A stretch of 41,384 nucleotides of DNA from JAAXPZ01 sp965215705. Its GTDB lineage: Bacteria; Campylobacterota; Campylobacteria; Campylobacterales; Sulfurovaceae. Both the position numbers and the translations under genes were made by a program. The stretch's first letter is position 1, and every line of letters starts with the position of its first letter. Shown piece by piece: positions 8,260 to 15,491 of this stretch. The stretch is from the NCBI GenBank assembly GCA_965215705.1, contig CBDCEE010000001.1, positions 1 through 41,384 of the forward strand, given 5' to 3'. The notes below the pieces were generated by a model, which saw nothing but the letters and a program-made list of their open reading frames with translations, was not told the DNA's origin and made no database searches.

Positions 8260-8997
8260 CTACTTCTTCTGTGCTACCAGTAGAGTCGAAATTCCCATCG
8301 AAAATGATTTGGTATACTTCATCTCAAAGCCAGCCTCTTCAAGCTCTTGACTCAACATCTCTGTAGTCAAAAACTCTTCGATAGAGTCAGGAAGGTATTT
8401 GTACGCTTCATAGTTCTTAGAGATAAATCCACCCACACGAGGCAGGATGTTTTTCATCCCAAAATCCACGACCTTGTCTACCAGCCCCTTACGCTCTTGC
8501 TTGGTAAACTCTAAGATCACTACCAGTCCACCCGGCTTGAGAGCACGGTTAAACTCCTGGAGTGCCTTCACCCTATCCACCACATTACGGATACCATAGC
8601 TGATGGAGATCACATCACTACTCTCATTGATGATAGGTAGCTCCTGGGCTTTGCCTACGATAAAATTAGCGAAATCTACCTTCTCCTTGGCGACCTTGAG
8701 CATCCCCACGGAGGGGTCTATGCCTACATACTTCTCAATAGTCACACCATTCTTTGCAGCCTGCTCTCTCCAGTAGATCAGTAGATCACCAGTACCAGTG
8801 GCGACATCCGTGACTTGCTCCAATGCTTTTTTGCCCAGTATCTCAAAGGCTTTGTCACAGCCTTTTTTACGCCACTGGATATCGATCCCCATGCTGAGTA
8901 CTCTATTGGCTTTGTCATAGGTTGAGGCGATGTCATCAAACATCTCTACGATCTTGTCCTGTTTGGCTGCGTTGTCTGTCAGTTTTTCAATGCCCAC
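8260..8997 (-). CDS. ubiE: Demethylmenaquinone methyltransferase UbiE/MenG
   Basis: The 245-residue SAM-dependent enzyme methylates the quinone ring in the last step of menaquinone synthesis (and in ubiquinone synthesis where present). Motif I is VATGTGDLL, followed by the acidic ribose-binding region VGIDPSVGML. The family signatures FDDIASTYDKANRVLSMG near the N-terminus and SYGIRNVVD in the middle are clear. Menaquinone is the expected quinone in Campylobacterota, so menG would be an equally good name. It overlaps the end of ribD by 11 bp on the same strand, suggesting coupled translation. A REP-like inverted repeat begins immediately after its stop. Confidence 0.96.
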   Translation of the reverse strand: MGIEKLTDNAAKQDKIVEMFDDIASTYDKANRVLSMGIDIQWRKKGCDKAFEILGKKALEQVTDVATGTGDLLIYWREQAAKNGVTIEKYVGIDPSVGMLKVAKEKVDFANFIVGKAQELPIINESSDVISISYGIRNVVDRVKALQEFNRALKPGGLVVILEFTKQERKGLVDKVVDFGMKNILPRVGGFISKNYEAYKYLPDSIEEFLTTEMLSQELEEAGFEMKYTKSFSMGISTLLVAQKK

Positions 8998-10012
8998 TGC
9001 GTCTACTCCATAGTATCAAGTCTACATCTTTTTTGCTCTGATGCAGGAACTCTAAATTCATGGGCGTATTATAAGATAATTGGTTGGCAGAGAGCTTAGG
9101 CGTTTGATAAATCAGCATCCAGTCTAGTCGCTCCTGCAATGCCTCCAGCATCCCAGCACCCCCCTCCACCAGCACAAATGAGGGCTTCTCCAGAAACTCC
9201 AAGCTATCACTCACCCTCACCTCTCGATCTGAGACACCAAAAAGCGGTATCTCTCTATCCAAGCCATCCTCTCTAGTGTAGATCACCACATCAGGGGCTT
9301 CGCCTCCTGTAAATCGACAGTCCAGAGTCGGTCGATCTACTCTGACGGTGTTGCCCCCTATCAGCAGTGTATCGCATACCTCTCGGAGCTGGTGTACATG
9401 GGTTAGAGAAGCCTGAGAGCTTAGGTATCCACCACCTATGCGACCGTTGCTGGTCTGGGCTAGTTTGAAAAGGACGAAGGCGCGTTTTTGCCAGATGAGA
9501 AAAGGTTCCAGTAGGGCTTTGCAGGCTTCTTCTAGGATTCCAATTTTGATCGTCGGGGCAAAAGTATTCGTCATAGTCGCATCCCGACCTACGATGTCTA
9601 TCCCACCATCATGTCCTACGATGGGATCTTTGGTACCGATAATTATTTCTTGTAATTGCAGTTCTGCCAGCAGCGAAGCACACGAAGGCGTCTGCCCCTC
9701 ATGTGAACAAGGCTCCAGCGTCACATAGATGCTACACCCAGAGAAAAATCCTCTAGGCAACTCCAACAAAAGCGCATGTGCCTTATGAGAGTCAAACCTA
9801 TCAAAGTTGATACTCTTCCCAGAGAGTACCTCATACGCCCCCAACAGTGCCAACACCTCAGCATGTGAAGTACCAGCCTTTTGGTGTGCCTCTACGGAGA
9901 GTATCCTACCCTCCTGCACCACCACTGCACCTACAGCTGGATTTGGATAGGTCAGGAGTTGGTACTTCCATGCCTCATCTAGGGCTAGTTGCATGTAGAA
10001 TTCGTCTGTCAT
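8987..10012 (-). CDS. ribD: Bifunctional riboflavin deaminase/reductase RibD
   Basis: The 341-residue enzyme does two early steps of riboflavin synthesis: deamination of the pyrimidine from GTP cyclohydrolase II, then NADPH reduction of the ribose side chain. The N-terminal deaminase domain shows the zinc and catalytic residues His50 and Glu52 (SHAEV) and the PC-C motif with Cys102 and Cys111 (TLEPCSHEGQTPSC). The reductase domain starts near residue 165 with FVLFKLAQTSNGRI and includes LIGGNTVRVDRPTLDCR. Its ATG overlaps the fic stop codon by 4 bp (ATGA), so it appears translationally coupled to an accessory gene. I see no FMN riboswitch upstream. Confidence 0.95.
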   Translation of the reverse strand: MTDEFYMQLALDEAWKYQLLTYPNPAVGAVVVQEGRILSVEAHQKAGTSHAEVLALLGAYEVLSGKSINFDRFDSHKAHALLLELPRGFFSGCSIYVTLEPCSHEGQTPSCASLLAELQLQEIIIGTKDPIVGHDGGIDIVGRDATMTNTFAPTIKIGILEEACKALLEPFLIWQKRAFVLFKLAQTSNGRIGGGYLSSQASLTHVHQLREVCDTLLIGGNTVRVDRPTLDCRFTGGEAPDVVIYTREDGLDREIPLFGVSDREVRVSDSLEFLEKPSFVLVEGGAGMLEALQERLDWMLIYQTPKLSANQLSYNTPMNLEFLHQSKKDVDLILWSRRSGH

Positions 10013-10626
10013 TGTGTGCCTTTATGTATCATCTTGCTTTGCATCTCTATCAAATCCCTATACTCACCACGATCTGCTCGCTTTAAGGCTTGTATGTATT
10101 CGTCTCTATGGGTGTTCTCTTTGGAGAGTAGGTTTTCATTCCACTGTGTGGGTTGCAGTCCATGTTGTTTGAGATAGATATTTGCCAGCATCCTCGACCA
10201 TCTACCGTTGCCATTACGAAATGGATGAATCTGTACTGCTCTGTGATGTATCCGTGCTGCTCTCTCTATCACGCCAAAGCTCTCATGGACTTCCCAATAA
10301 TGCAAGTCATCTACCAGCTTTTTGATCTCTGTTGCCACAAGGTAGGCCTTGACTCCGATACTGAGCTCCACCTGTCGTGGCTTACCCGCCCACTCCCATA
10401 CATCACCAAGCATCTCTTCATGCAATGTCAATATCCATATATAGCTAAAAGGTGCCAGTTTCTTATCAGGTAGTGCCGAGAGGTATTTAAGGGTGGCTTT
10501 GGTAATATTTCTCGCTTCATGTAGATATACCTCATCCATAGTATACTGCTGCCCTGTATCAAGCTTGAGCCCCGATATATCATCGAGATAGGTCGCTCCT
10601 GCGATTTTTGTTTTATCTTGCATCAT
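10009..10626 (-). CDS. Fic/Doc-family protein (mobile mystery protein B type)
   Basis: The 205-residue Fic-fold protein belongs to a family that usually transfers AMP from ATP onto target proteins. The active-site loop is HPFRNGNGRWSR at residues 134-145: catalytic His134 and the GNGR anion-binding turn are intact, but the usual Asp/Glu before GNG is Asn138. An Asn there together with the GDVWEWAGK segment (74-82) recalls the family named mobile mystery protein B. No clear inhibitory motif of the [ST]xxxE[GN] kind is visible in it or in its HTH partner. The gene follows the HTH gene by 5 bp with its own TAAGG, and overlaps ribD by 4 bp. Possible roles are a toxin of a toxin-antitoxin pair or a regulator; activity is not shown by sequence. 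Confidence 0.88.
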   Translation of the reverse strand: MMQDKTKIAGATYLDDISGLKLDTGQQYTMDEVYLHEARNITKATLKYLSALPDKKLAPFSYIWILTLHEEMLGDVWEWAGKPRQVELSIGVKAYLVATEIKKLVDDLHYWEVHESFGVIERAARIHHRAVQIHPFRNGNGRWSRMLANIYLKQHGLQPTQWNENLLSKENTHRDEYIQALKRADRGEYRDLIEMQSKMIHKGTQ

Positions 10627-10631
10627 CTACC

Positions 10632-11012
10632 TTAGCTCGCCCAGAGATTTTTTTGATACATACCTGTAAGAAACTGCTCTTTGGTCTCCTCAATGAGTCG
10701 TTTCAATATATCTACCTCTAGCCCCTGCATCTCTAGTGCAGAGGTGTCTTGTACCAGTGAGACGATATAGGTGGCTTTCTCTTGGGCTCTGGCTTCTCTA
10801 ATGCTTTCTGCATCGGTTACCGCATTCCCTGCAAAATCCAGCCCTATCACACCAGTGATCTTCTCCAGTGTACTGAGCTTGACATCCTCCCCACTAAAGA
10901 ACCTCACTACTGTTCTGTTACCTAGATGTGAGAGTTTGGAGAGATGCTCTAGGGTAAGACCTAATTGTTCTTTTCTCTCTTTAACTCTTTGTAGTACATC
11001 CAATCGGTTCAT
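10632..11012 (-). CDS. HTH (XRE-like) regulator, likely partner of the Fic protein
   Basis: The 126-residue protein has a Cro/C1-type helix-turn-helix at about residues 15-60 (LGLTLEHLSKLSHLGNRTVV then LSTLEKITGVIGLDF). A helical C-terminal half with LKRLIEETKEQFLTGMY may serve for dimerisation or for binding Fic. It is the first gene of the pair and is preceded by a promoter fully covered by a 28-bp near-perfect palindrome (11043-11070), which fits autorepression. I do not recognise the specific family; it differs from the HTH protein normally paired with mobile mystery protein B. An antitoxin or repressor role is inferred from order, spacing and operator. Confidence 0.8.
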   Translation of the reverse strand: MNRLDVLQRVKERKEQLGLTLEHLSKLSHLGNRTVVRFFSGEDVKLSTLEKITGVIGLDFAGNAVTDAESIREARAQEKATYIVSLVQDTSALEMQGLEVDILKRLIEETKEQFLTGMYQKNLWAS

Positions 11013-11042
11013 TGTGCTAGCCTTGTTTGGGTTTGTGTTGAG

Positions 11043-11070
11043 TTTATTATGCCATAAGTGGCTTAATAAA
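11043..11070 (-). promoter_or_regulatory. 28-bp palindromic operator candidate
   Basis: The arms are TTTATTATGCCA (11043-11054) and TGGCTTAATAAA (11059-11070) around a 4-bp centre. They match as an inverted repeat at 11 of 12 positions. The palindrome spans the spacer and the -10 box of the promoter driving the HTH-fic genes, so a bound dimer would block RNA polymerase. The HTH protein encoded just downstream is the natural candidate ligand. Confidence 0.7.
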
Positions 11071-11074
11071 GCAA
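11046..11074 (-). promoter_or_regulatory. Promoter of the HTH-fic module
   Basis: Read on the minus strand, TTGCTT (11074-11069) and CATAAT (11051-11046) are separated by 17 bp. The -10 box ends 33 bp before the HTH start at 11012. It is embedded in the palindrome at 11043-11070. It may also serve ribD and ubiE, since fic overlaps ribD and no other promoter is evident between them. Confidence 0.6.
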
Positions 11075-11174
11075 CTTTAAGATGGGATACTAGAAAATGA
11101 AGGGATAAATAAGAATAATTATTAAAGGTTTTTTTAATTTTGGTTTATTCATAATTCTCCCCCCCTAAAATCTA

Positions 11175-12713
11175 TTATCCTCTAATTACCTCTTCAATAA
11201 CTCTATGTAAATCTTTCTCTTCTAACTCTCGAAACTTGACCGAACGAGAATGCATCATAAAACATAATTCAAAATCTTTAAGAAAATCATCTAAATCTTG
11301 TACATAATTTCGTCGAGAAGAATGATTAAATCCTGAATCAGAAAAAGAAGCTATGTACCATGTTCCATAAATATCTTTTTCACTTTTGACTAAAACTAAA
11401 TTAAAACCAAAACATCCCCCCAGAACAGAATTATAATAATTAGTTTCAACTTCTCCTAAATAAATAATATTTTTTGTCTTAAAAGTGCTATCATGTATAG
11501 ACTGAAACATAAAGCTATGTTCATGAGTTTGTCTTTGTCTATTTAATTCAGATCTTTGCTTTTCATATTTCTCAATTACATCATAGTCATAAAATTGAAA
11601 AGAAGCAGATATTCCATTAGAAGAAATAGAGAATGTTCTTTGAGTTAGATCGTCATAATATTGATGCTCTTTTATAGTGATTTTATTCTCTTCAAGTCTG
11701 GAATTTACAGATTCTACAATTTGTTCTAATTGAGTAAATAATTCTGTAATATGAAAATTTAGGAAATTTTTATATTTAGCTATTTTTTGTTCTTTTTGTT
11801 CCTCTTTTAATTTTTCAGATTTTATTTGTTCTGTATTTTGATGGTTAAGAGATGCTAAGCGTTCAACTGCTTTATTAGATTCAATACTGTGTTCGATTGA
11901 TTCATTTAAGGCGGTTATTATTTCATCTATATTTATATATCTAGCATGGACTCTTTTTTGTGTCATTTTTGAAATTATTTGTTTAACTTTTGTTGGAGTA
12001 TCAGCTCTCGATTTGGATATATCAGGTAATGTTTCATACAGATGACAATCTCTCCATACTGTTTCTGTTTCTGCTTTAAATGGTAATTCTCCTGTTAGTA
12101 TTTCATAAAACAGTATTCCTAAAGAGTAAATATCCATTTGAATTGTATTCTCTTCAAAGAGCCAACATTCAGGAGCCATATAAGGGATAGTTCCTGCACC
12201 TTTAAATGAATTAGTTTTAGTTTTTTCATTAATAAACTTAGCAAGACCGAAATCAGTAATTCGTAAATGGTTAGATTCATCTATTAATATATTTTCAGGT
12301 TTTAAATCTCTATGAACTATCTCGGTATGTACAACATTCATACCATTTAAAATATCAAGCATCATATTGAAACATGCTTCTATTGGGGTATCTTTTTGAA
12401 TGATGTTTCTCATATTTCCATTAGAATAAAAGTGTTGTACTATATACAAATAATTGGTACTTAAAATTTCTACTTTTCCTGTAAAATATGTTTTTACTAT
12501 ATTTTCTGATTCTAATAAAGTAGAGGCTTGAAGTTCTCTTGATAGTAAATCCTCTTCTACATCACTTGTAATAGGAATTAATTTTATAGCTACATCAATA
12601 TTGTTAATAATATCTGTAGCCTTATAAATTTCTCCCATTCCTCCTTTATTAAAGAAAATGGCATTTGTATATTGTTCTGTGGAATCTTTTCCTTCTAATA
12701 TTGGTATTGTCAT
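11175..12713 (-). CDS. Ser/Thr protein kinase with unrecognised C-terminal domain
   Basis: The 512-residue eukaryotic-type kinase has the catalytic landmarks in order: Gly-rich loop KGGMGE (about 24-29), Lys44 in VAIK, HRDLKPEN with catalytic Asp136, DFG at 154-156 and APE at 181-183. The kinase domain ends near residue 270. A charged helical stretch (about 280-320, rich in Glu, Lys and Gln) probably forms a coiled coil. About 190 residues of mixed alpha/beta sequence follow that I cannot assign; there is no transmembrane segment and no PASTA repeats. I use the ATG at 12713, which has AAGGA about 7 bases upstream, rather than the TTG at 12734. The gene is AT-rich compared with the core genes and sits next to Fic-HTH and an IS, which suggests acquisition by transfer. 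Its substrate is unknown. Confidence 0.93.
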   Translation of the reverse strand: MTIPILEGKDSTEQYTNAIFFNKGGMGEIYKATDIINNIDVAIKLIPITSDVEEDLLSRELQASTLLESENIVKTYFTGKVEILSTNYLYIVQHFYSNGNMRNIIQKDTPIEACFNMMLDILNGMNVVHTEIVHRDLKPENILIDESNHLRITDFGLAKFINEKTKTNSFKGAGTIPYMAPECWLFEENTIQMDIYSLGILFYEILTGELPFKAETETVWRDCHLYETLPDISKSRADTPTKVKQIISKMTQKRVHARYINIDEIITALNESIEHSIESNKAVERLASLNHQNTEQIKSEKLKEEQKEQKIAKYKNFLNFHITELFTQLEQIVESVNSRLEENKITIKEHQYYDDLTQRTFSISSNGISASFQFYDYDVIEKYEKQRSELNRQRQTHEHSFMFQSIHDSTFKTKNIIYLGEVETNYYNSVLGGCFGFNLVLVKSEKDIYGTWYIASFSDSGFNHSSRRNYVQDLDDFLKDFELCFMMHSRSVKFRELEEKDLHRVIEEVIRG

Positions 12714-12770
12714 GCACTGTCCTTGTATAGTCAAATTGACTACTTTATAAGTACCATTTAAAATAGTTTA

Positions 12771-13506
12771 GGGTCTAGTAAACTTTAGAGGTTATTTGTT
12801 CGAAGATTCTTTAATAGTATAGCATAGATATCATTATGCCTATTGTTGAATCTAAACTCACTCTCCTTGAGATGGAGATAAAACATCTCATCTCTAAGTC
12901 CATTAAACTTTGCCAATCTTCTTTTAGTATAACTCCAAAAGGATTCAATGCCATTTACATGAGACTTACCTCGCACAAACTCATCTTTGGAATGAAAGAC
13001 CCTGTAGTGATCATAGCCATTAAGGACTAAGCCATCATAGGCTTTCCAACCATCAGTATGAATAGTACTTCCTTCAAGTATCTTTCCCTCAATAATAGGC
13101 ATGAGTTCAGCTCTCGAGCAGTTCTTGACTATTTGAACATAGACATTACCATCTCTTTTTAATAAGCCAAACACAGGTGTCTTTCCTGCTGCACCTCTAC
13201 CACGTTTTCCTCTTACTCTTTTGGCACCAAAGTAAGATTCATCTAATTCAAACTCTCCATCTTCAATATTGTTCTCTAGTAGATTCTGGTAGATGTATAT
13301 GCGTAACTTTTGAAATAGCTTCTTACAAGTCGTATGAGATATGTTAGTTATCTTTGAGGTTTCATATGCATTTAGATCAAGTGAAAAACACTTAATTAAC
13401 TGCCTAAATTTACGCTCTGAAATGTGCGTACCTTTTGAGTACTTGTTTTTGTTCGGTGTAGTCATGCTTTAAGATACCTTTTGGACTCTTAAAGTTTACT
13501 AGACCC
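12771..13506 (-). mobile_element. IS1595-family insertion sequence, copy 3 (complete, 736 bp)
   Basis: It has the same length, the same 17-bp ends and no visible difference from copy 2. It is flanked by the 7-bp direct repeat TAGTTTA (12764-12770 and 13507-13513), which marks an independent insertion. It lies 57 bp upstream of the kinase start, between the kinase and the divergent fqrB-like gene. It may therefore have separated the kinase from its original promoter; its own transposase transcript points towards the kinase. Confidence 0.95.
12785..13465 (-). CDS. IS1595-family (ISXO2-like) DDE transposase
   Basis: The 226-residue protein is identical to that at 2823-3503, with Asp75, Asp138 and Glu174 intact. 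Its transcription direction matches the kinase downstream, and only about 70 bp separate its stop from the kinase start, so read-through expression of the kinase is possible. Confidence 0.95.
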   Translation of the reverse strand: MTTPNKNKYSKGTHISERKFRQLIKCFSLDLNAYETSKITNISHTTCKKLFQKLRIYIYQNLLENNIEDGEFELDESYFGAKRVRGKRGRGAAGKTPVFGLLKRDGNVYVQIVKNCSRAELMPIIEGKILEGSTIHTDGWKAYDGLVLNGYDHYRVFHSKDEFVRGKSHVNGIESFWSYTKRRLAKFNGLRDEMFYLHLKESEFRFNNRHNDIYAILLKNLRTNNL

Positions 13507-13645
13507 TAGTTTATTATGATTGATGTATGGAATTGATTGGTAGTAGGTAGATTGTTCCCCATTTTTTAAATACCTTCATACAAATAATTATCACTATTGT
13601 ATCGTAAAAGTATCAAAGCAAAAAATGCTCAAGAATAAATAGTAA

Positions 13646-13673
13646 TTTGCTTTTGGGATACTATAGCTATAAT
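13646..13673 (+). promoter_or_regulatory. Promoter of the fqrB-like gene
   Basis: TATAAT (13668-13673) lies 38 bp before the start codon. TTTGCT (13646-13651) is a plausible -35 box at 16-bp spacing. The rest of 13507-13645 is AT-rich non-coding sequence in which I see nothing else definite. Confidence 0.6.
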
Positions 13674-13711
13674 TCCATCAAGACATCAATTGCATAAATA
13701 AGGAACAAACA

Positions 13712-14659
13712 ATGTATGATTTGATTATCGTAGGCGGTGGACCTGGTGGTATCGCATCGGCTGTTGAGGCATCGTTATTTGGGCTAGAGAGCATACTATT
13801 CATCGAAAAAGGTGGCAACCACTCACAAACCATCCGACAATACTACAAAGATACCAAGCGCGTAGACAAAGACTGGAAAGGTCAGACGATAGAGCTTAGG
13901 GGGAATGTGGAATTTTTTGATGGTACCAAAGAGAGTACCCTGGATTACTTTGACACGCTACTCGATGATGGCAAGATAACGACACAATACAATTGTGAGG
14001 TCGATAGGGTAAACAAAGAGCATGGCATTTTCACTGTCGTTACGCTCTGTGGTGAGTTTACGGCCAAAAATGTGATCGTCGCCATAGGCAGAATGGGCAA
14101 GCCCAACAAACCCTCTTATAAAATACCTAGTGCTATCCGATCTATTGTGAACTTTAACCCCTATGACTGCAAAGGCAACGAGAAGATACTCGTAGTCGGT
14201 GGAGGAGATTCTGCTGTCGAATATGCATGTCAGCTCACAACGATCAATGAGATCACACTCTCCTATAGAAAACCAAGTTTTACGAAAATTAATGATATCA
14301 ATCAGGAGATGATACAGCTCTATGATCAAGAAAATAAGCTTACCGTGCATTACAATACGGATATTGAATCTATCGAAGCGGCAGAAGATAATGGCAAAGT
14401 AAAAGTCATCTACAAAAATGGGGACGCAAACACCTATGATAGAATCATCTATGCCCTAGGAGGTACCACCCCTGTAGATTTCTTTCGCAAGAGTAACATG
14501 GCACTAGATGAAAATGACATGCCTCTCATCAATGATACCTATGAGACATCGGTAGAAGGTCTGTATATTGCAGGGGATATTGTCTATCAAAAAGGTGGCT
14601 CTATCGCGATGGCGATCAGCCATGCGCATGATGCGATGAAAGAGATCGTTAGTACATAA
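13712..14659 (+). CDS. fqrB: FqrB-like NAD(P)H:flavodoxin/ferredoxin-type oxidoreductase
   Basis: The 315-residue flavoprotein has two dinucleotide-binding folds: IIVGGGPGGIASA at residues 5-17 for FAD and ILVVGGGDSAVEY near residue 158 for NAD(P)H, plus the C-terminal FAD contact YIAGD. The redox CxxC of thioredoxin reductases is absent. Its length and sequence closely resemble the H. pylori flavodoxin:quinone reductase FqrB and its Campylobacter homologue (IRQYYKDTKRVDKDWKGQ, VAIGRMGKPNKPSYKIP and the ALGGTTPVDFF region). A role in passing electrons between NADPH and flavodoxin or ferredoxin is inferred from those relatives. It is a single-gene unit with its own promoter, and its end faces rimP. 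Confidence 0.85.
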   Translation: MYDLIIVGGGPGGIASAVEASLFGLESILFIEKGGNHSQTIRQYYKDTKRVDKDWKGQTIELRGNVEFFDGTKESTLDYFDTLLDDGKITTQYNCEVDRVNKEHGIFTVVTLCGEFTAKNVIVAIGRMGKPNKPSYKIPSAIRSIVNFNPYDCKGNEKILVVGGGDSAVEYACQLTTINEITLSYRKPSFTKINDINQEMIQLYDQENKLTVHYNTDIESIEAAEDNGKVKVIYKNGDANTYDRIIYALGGTTPVDFFRKSNMALDENDMPLINDTYETSVEGLYIAGDIVYQKGGSIAMAISHAHDAMKEIVST

Positions 14660-14663
14660 AGCC

Positions 14664-14681
14664 CTCGCATACGCGTGCGAG
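14664..14681. terminator. Hairpin between fqrB-like gene and rimP
   Basis: CTCGCA (14664-14669) and TGCGAG (14676-14681) form a short stem with a 6-base loop, placed 5 bp after one stop codon and 15 bp before the other in a convergent gap of 36 bp. It is well placed as a two-way terminator, although no strong T-run follows. Confidence 0.5.
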
Positions 14682-14695
14682 AAGTGCCTTAATGC

Positions 14696-15124
14696 TTACC
14701 ACTCTATATAAGTCTTCACCGTCCCTAACTGACCATACTCATAGCTCTCTTCGCCATGCTTGGTCTCTACGGTGATACCCTTGTCATCAGCTGCTATAAG
14801 GGTACCCTTGCCTTTGTCTACGCCGATGATCTTGAATTTGACCTTCTCTCCGATGGAGTTTTGGAAATGCTTGGGCTTGGTAAGCTTGCGCTCTAGTCCT
14901 GGGGAGCTGACCTCTAGGGTGTACTTGCCACCCATGGGAGGATTGACATCGAGGAAGGGAGAGAGCTCTCTGGAGATCTCTGCACAGAGATCGAGACTGA
15001 TCCCACCCTCTTGGCTCACAAAGACACGGTAGATCGTCTGTTCGCCCTCAGTGGCTGTCTCAGTATCATAAAATGCTGCACCGTTTGCCTGTACGATTTT
15101 GGCTATCTGCTCTTCAAGATTCAT
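14696..15124 (-). CDS. rimP: Ribosome maturation factor RimP
   Basis: The 142-residue cytoplasmic factor is needed for 30S subunit maturation. The N-terminal domain contains ISLDLCAEISRELSPFLD followed by the family signature YTLEVSSPGLERKL. The C-terminal SH3-like domain starts near FKIIGVDKGKGTL. It overlaps the end of rbfA by 11 bp. A GTG four codons upstream (15136) is a possible alternative start; I prefer the ATG at 15124. It is the last gene of the long minus-strand operon, in the order infB-rbfA-rimP seen in related Campylobacterota. Confidence 0.93.
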   Translation of the reverse strand: MNLEEQIAKIVQANGAAFYDTETATEGEQTIYRVFVSQEGGISLDLCAEISRELSPFLDVNPPMGGKYTLEVSSPGLERKLTKPKHFQNSIGEKVKFKIIGVDKGKGTLIAADDKGITVETKHGEESYEYGQLGTVKTYIEW

Positions 15125-15491
15125 CTGTTTGCTCACTCTCTTCTTTTGTTGCTATCTGTTTAAAAAGTGCATCCATCTTACTAATGTGCTCCAAGTGCGT
15201 ATCAAATTCAAAGACAAAGTTGGGGGCCTTGAACCAGCCCTCACTGTCACGTATATGATTTTTGATATGGGGGGAGACTTTACGTAGTTGTTTGAGGGCT
15301 TCGCCTTGTTCTTTCTCATCTATCCCTATAGGATCGAGATAGACTCGTGCATCATAGCGTCCTCGTGAACATACGACTTCCGTCACATTGAGGTGATTGA
15401 TACGTTGATCATCGAGTGTACTCAGTGCTTCGGGGAGAAGCTCTTTGAGTACGGACTCTGTACGTTTGCGTTTGATCTCAGCGGGGGTCAT
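15114..15491 (-). CDS. rbfA: 30S ribosome-binding factor RbfA
   Basis: The 125-residue KH-fold protein assists late 16S rRNA processing and cold adaptation of the 30S subunit. N-terminal EIKRKRTESVLKELLPEAL and the strand-rich middle with VTEVVCSRGRYDARVYLDP are consistent with the family. Recognition also rests on its place between infB and rimP. Its ATG overlaps the infB stop by 4 bp (ATGA), so translation is probably coupled. Confidence 0.93.
   Translation of the reverse strand: MTPAEIKRKRTESVLKELLPEALSTLDDQRINHLNVTEVVCSRGRYDARVYLDPIGIDEKEQGEALKQLRKVSPHIKNHIRDSEGWFKAPNFVFEFDTHLEHISKMDALFKQIATKEESEQTDES

Noticed and set aside
10013..11174. FMN riboswitch controlling ribD
   Set aside because: The region upstream of ribD is coding (fic, HTH), and no conserved RFN-like pattern is visible.
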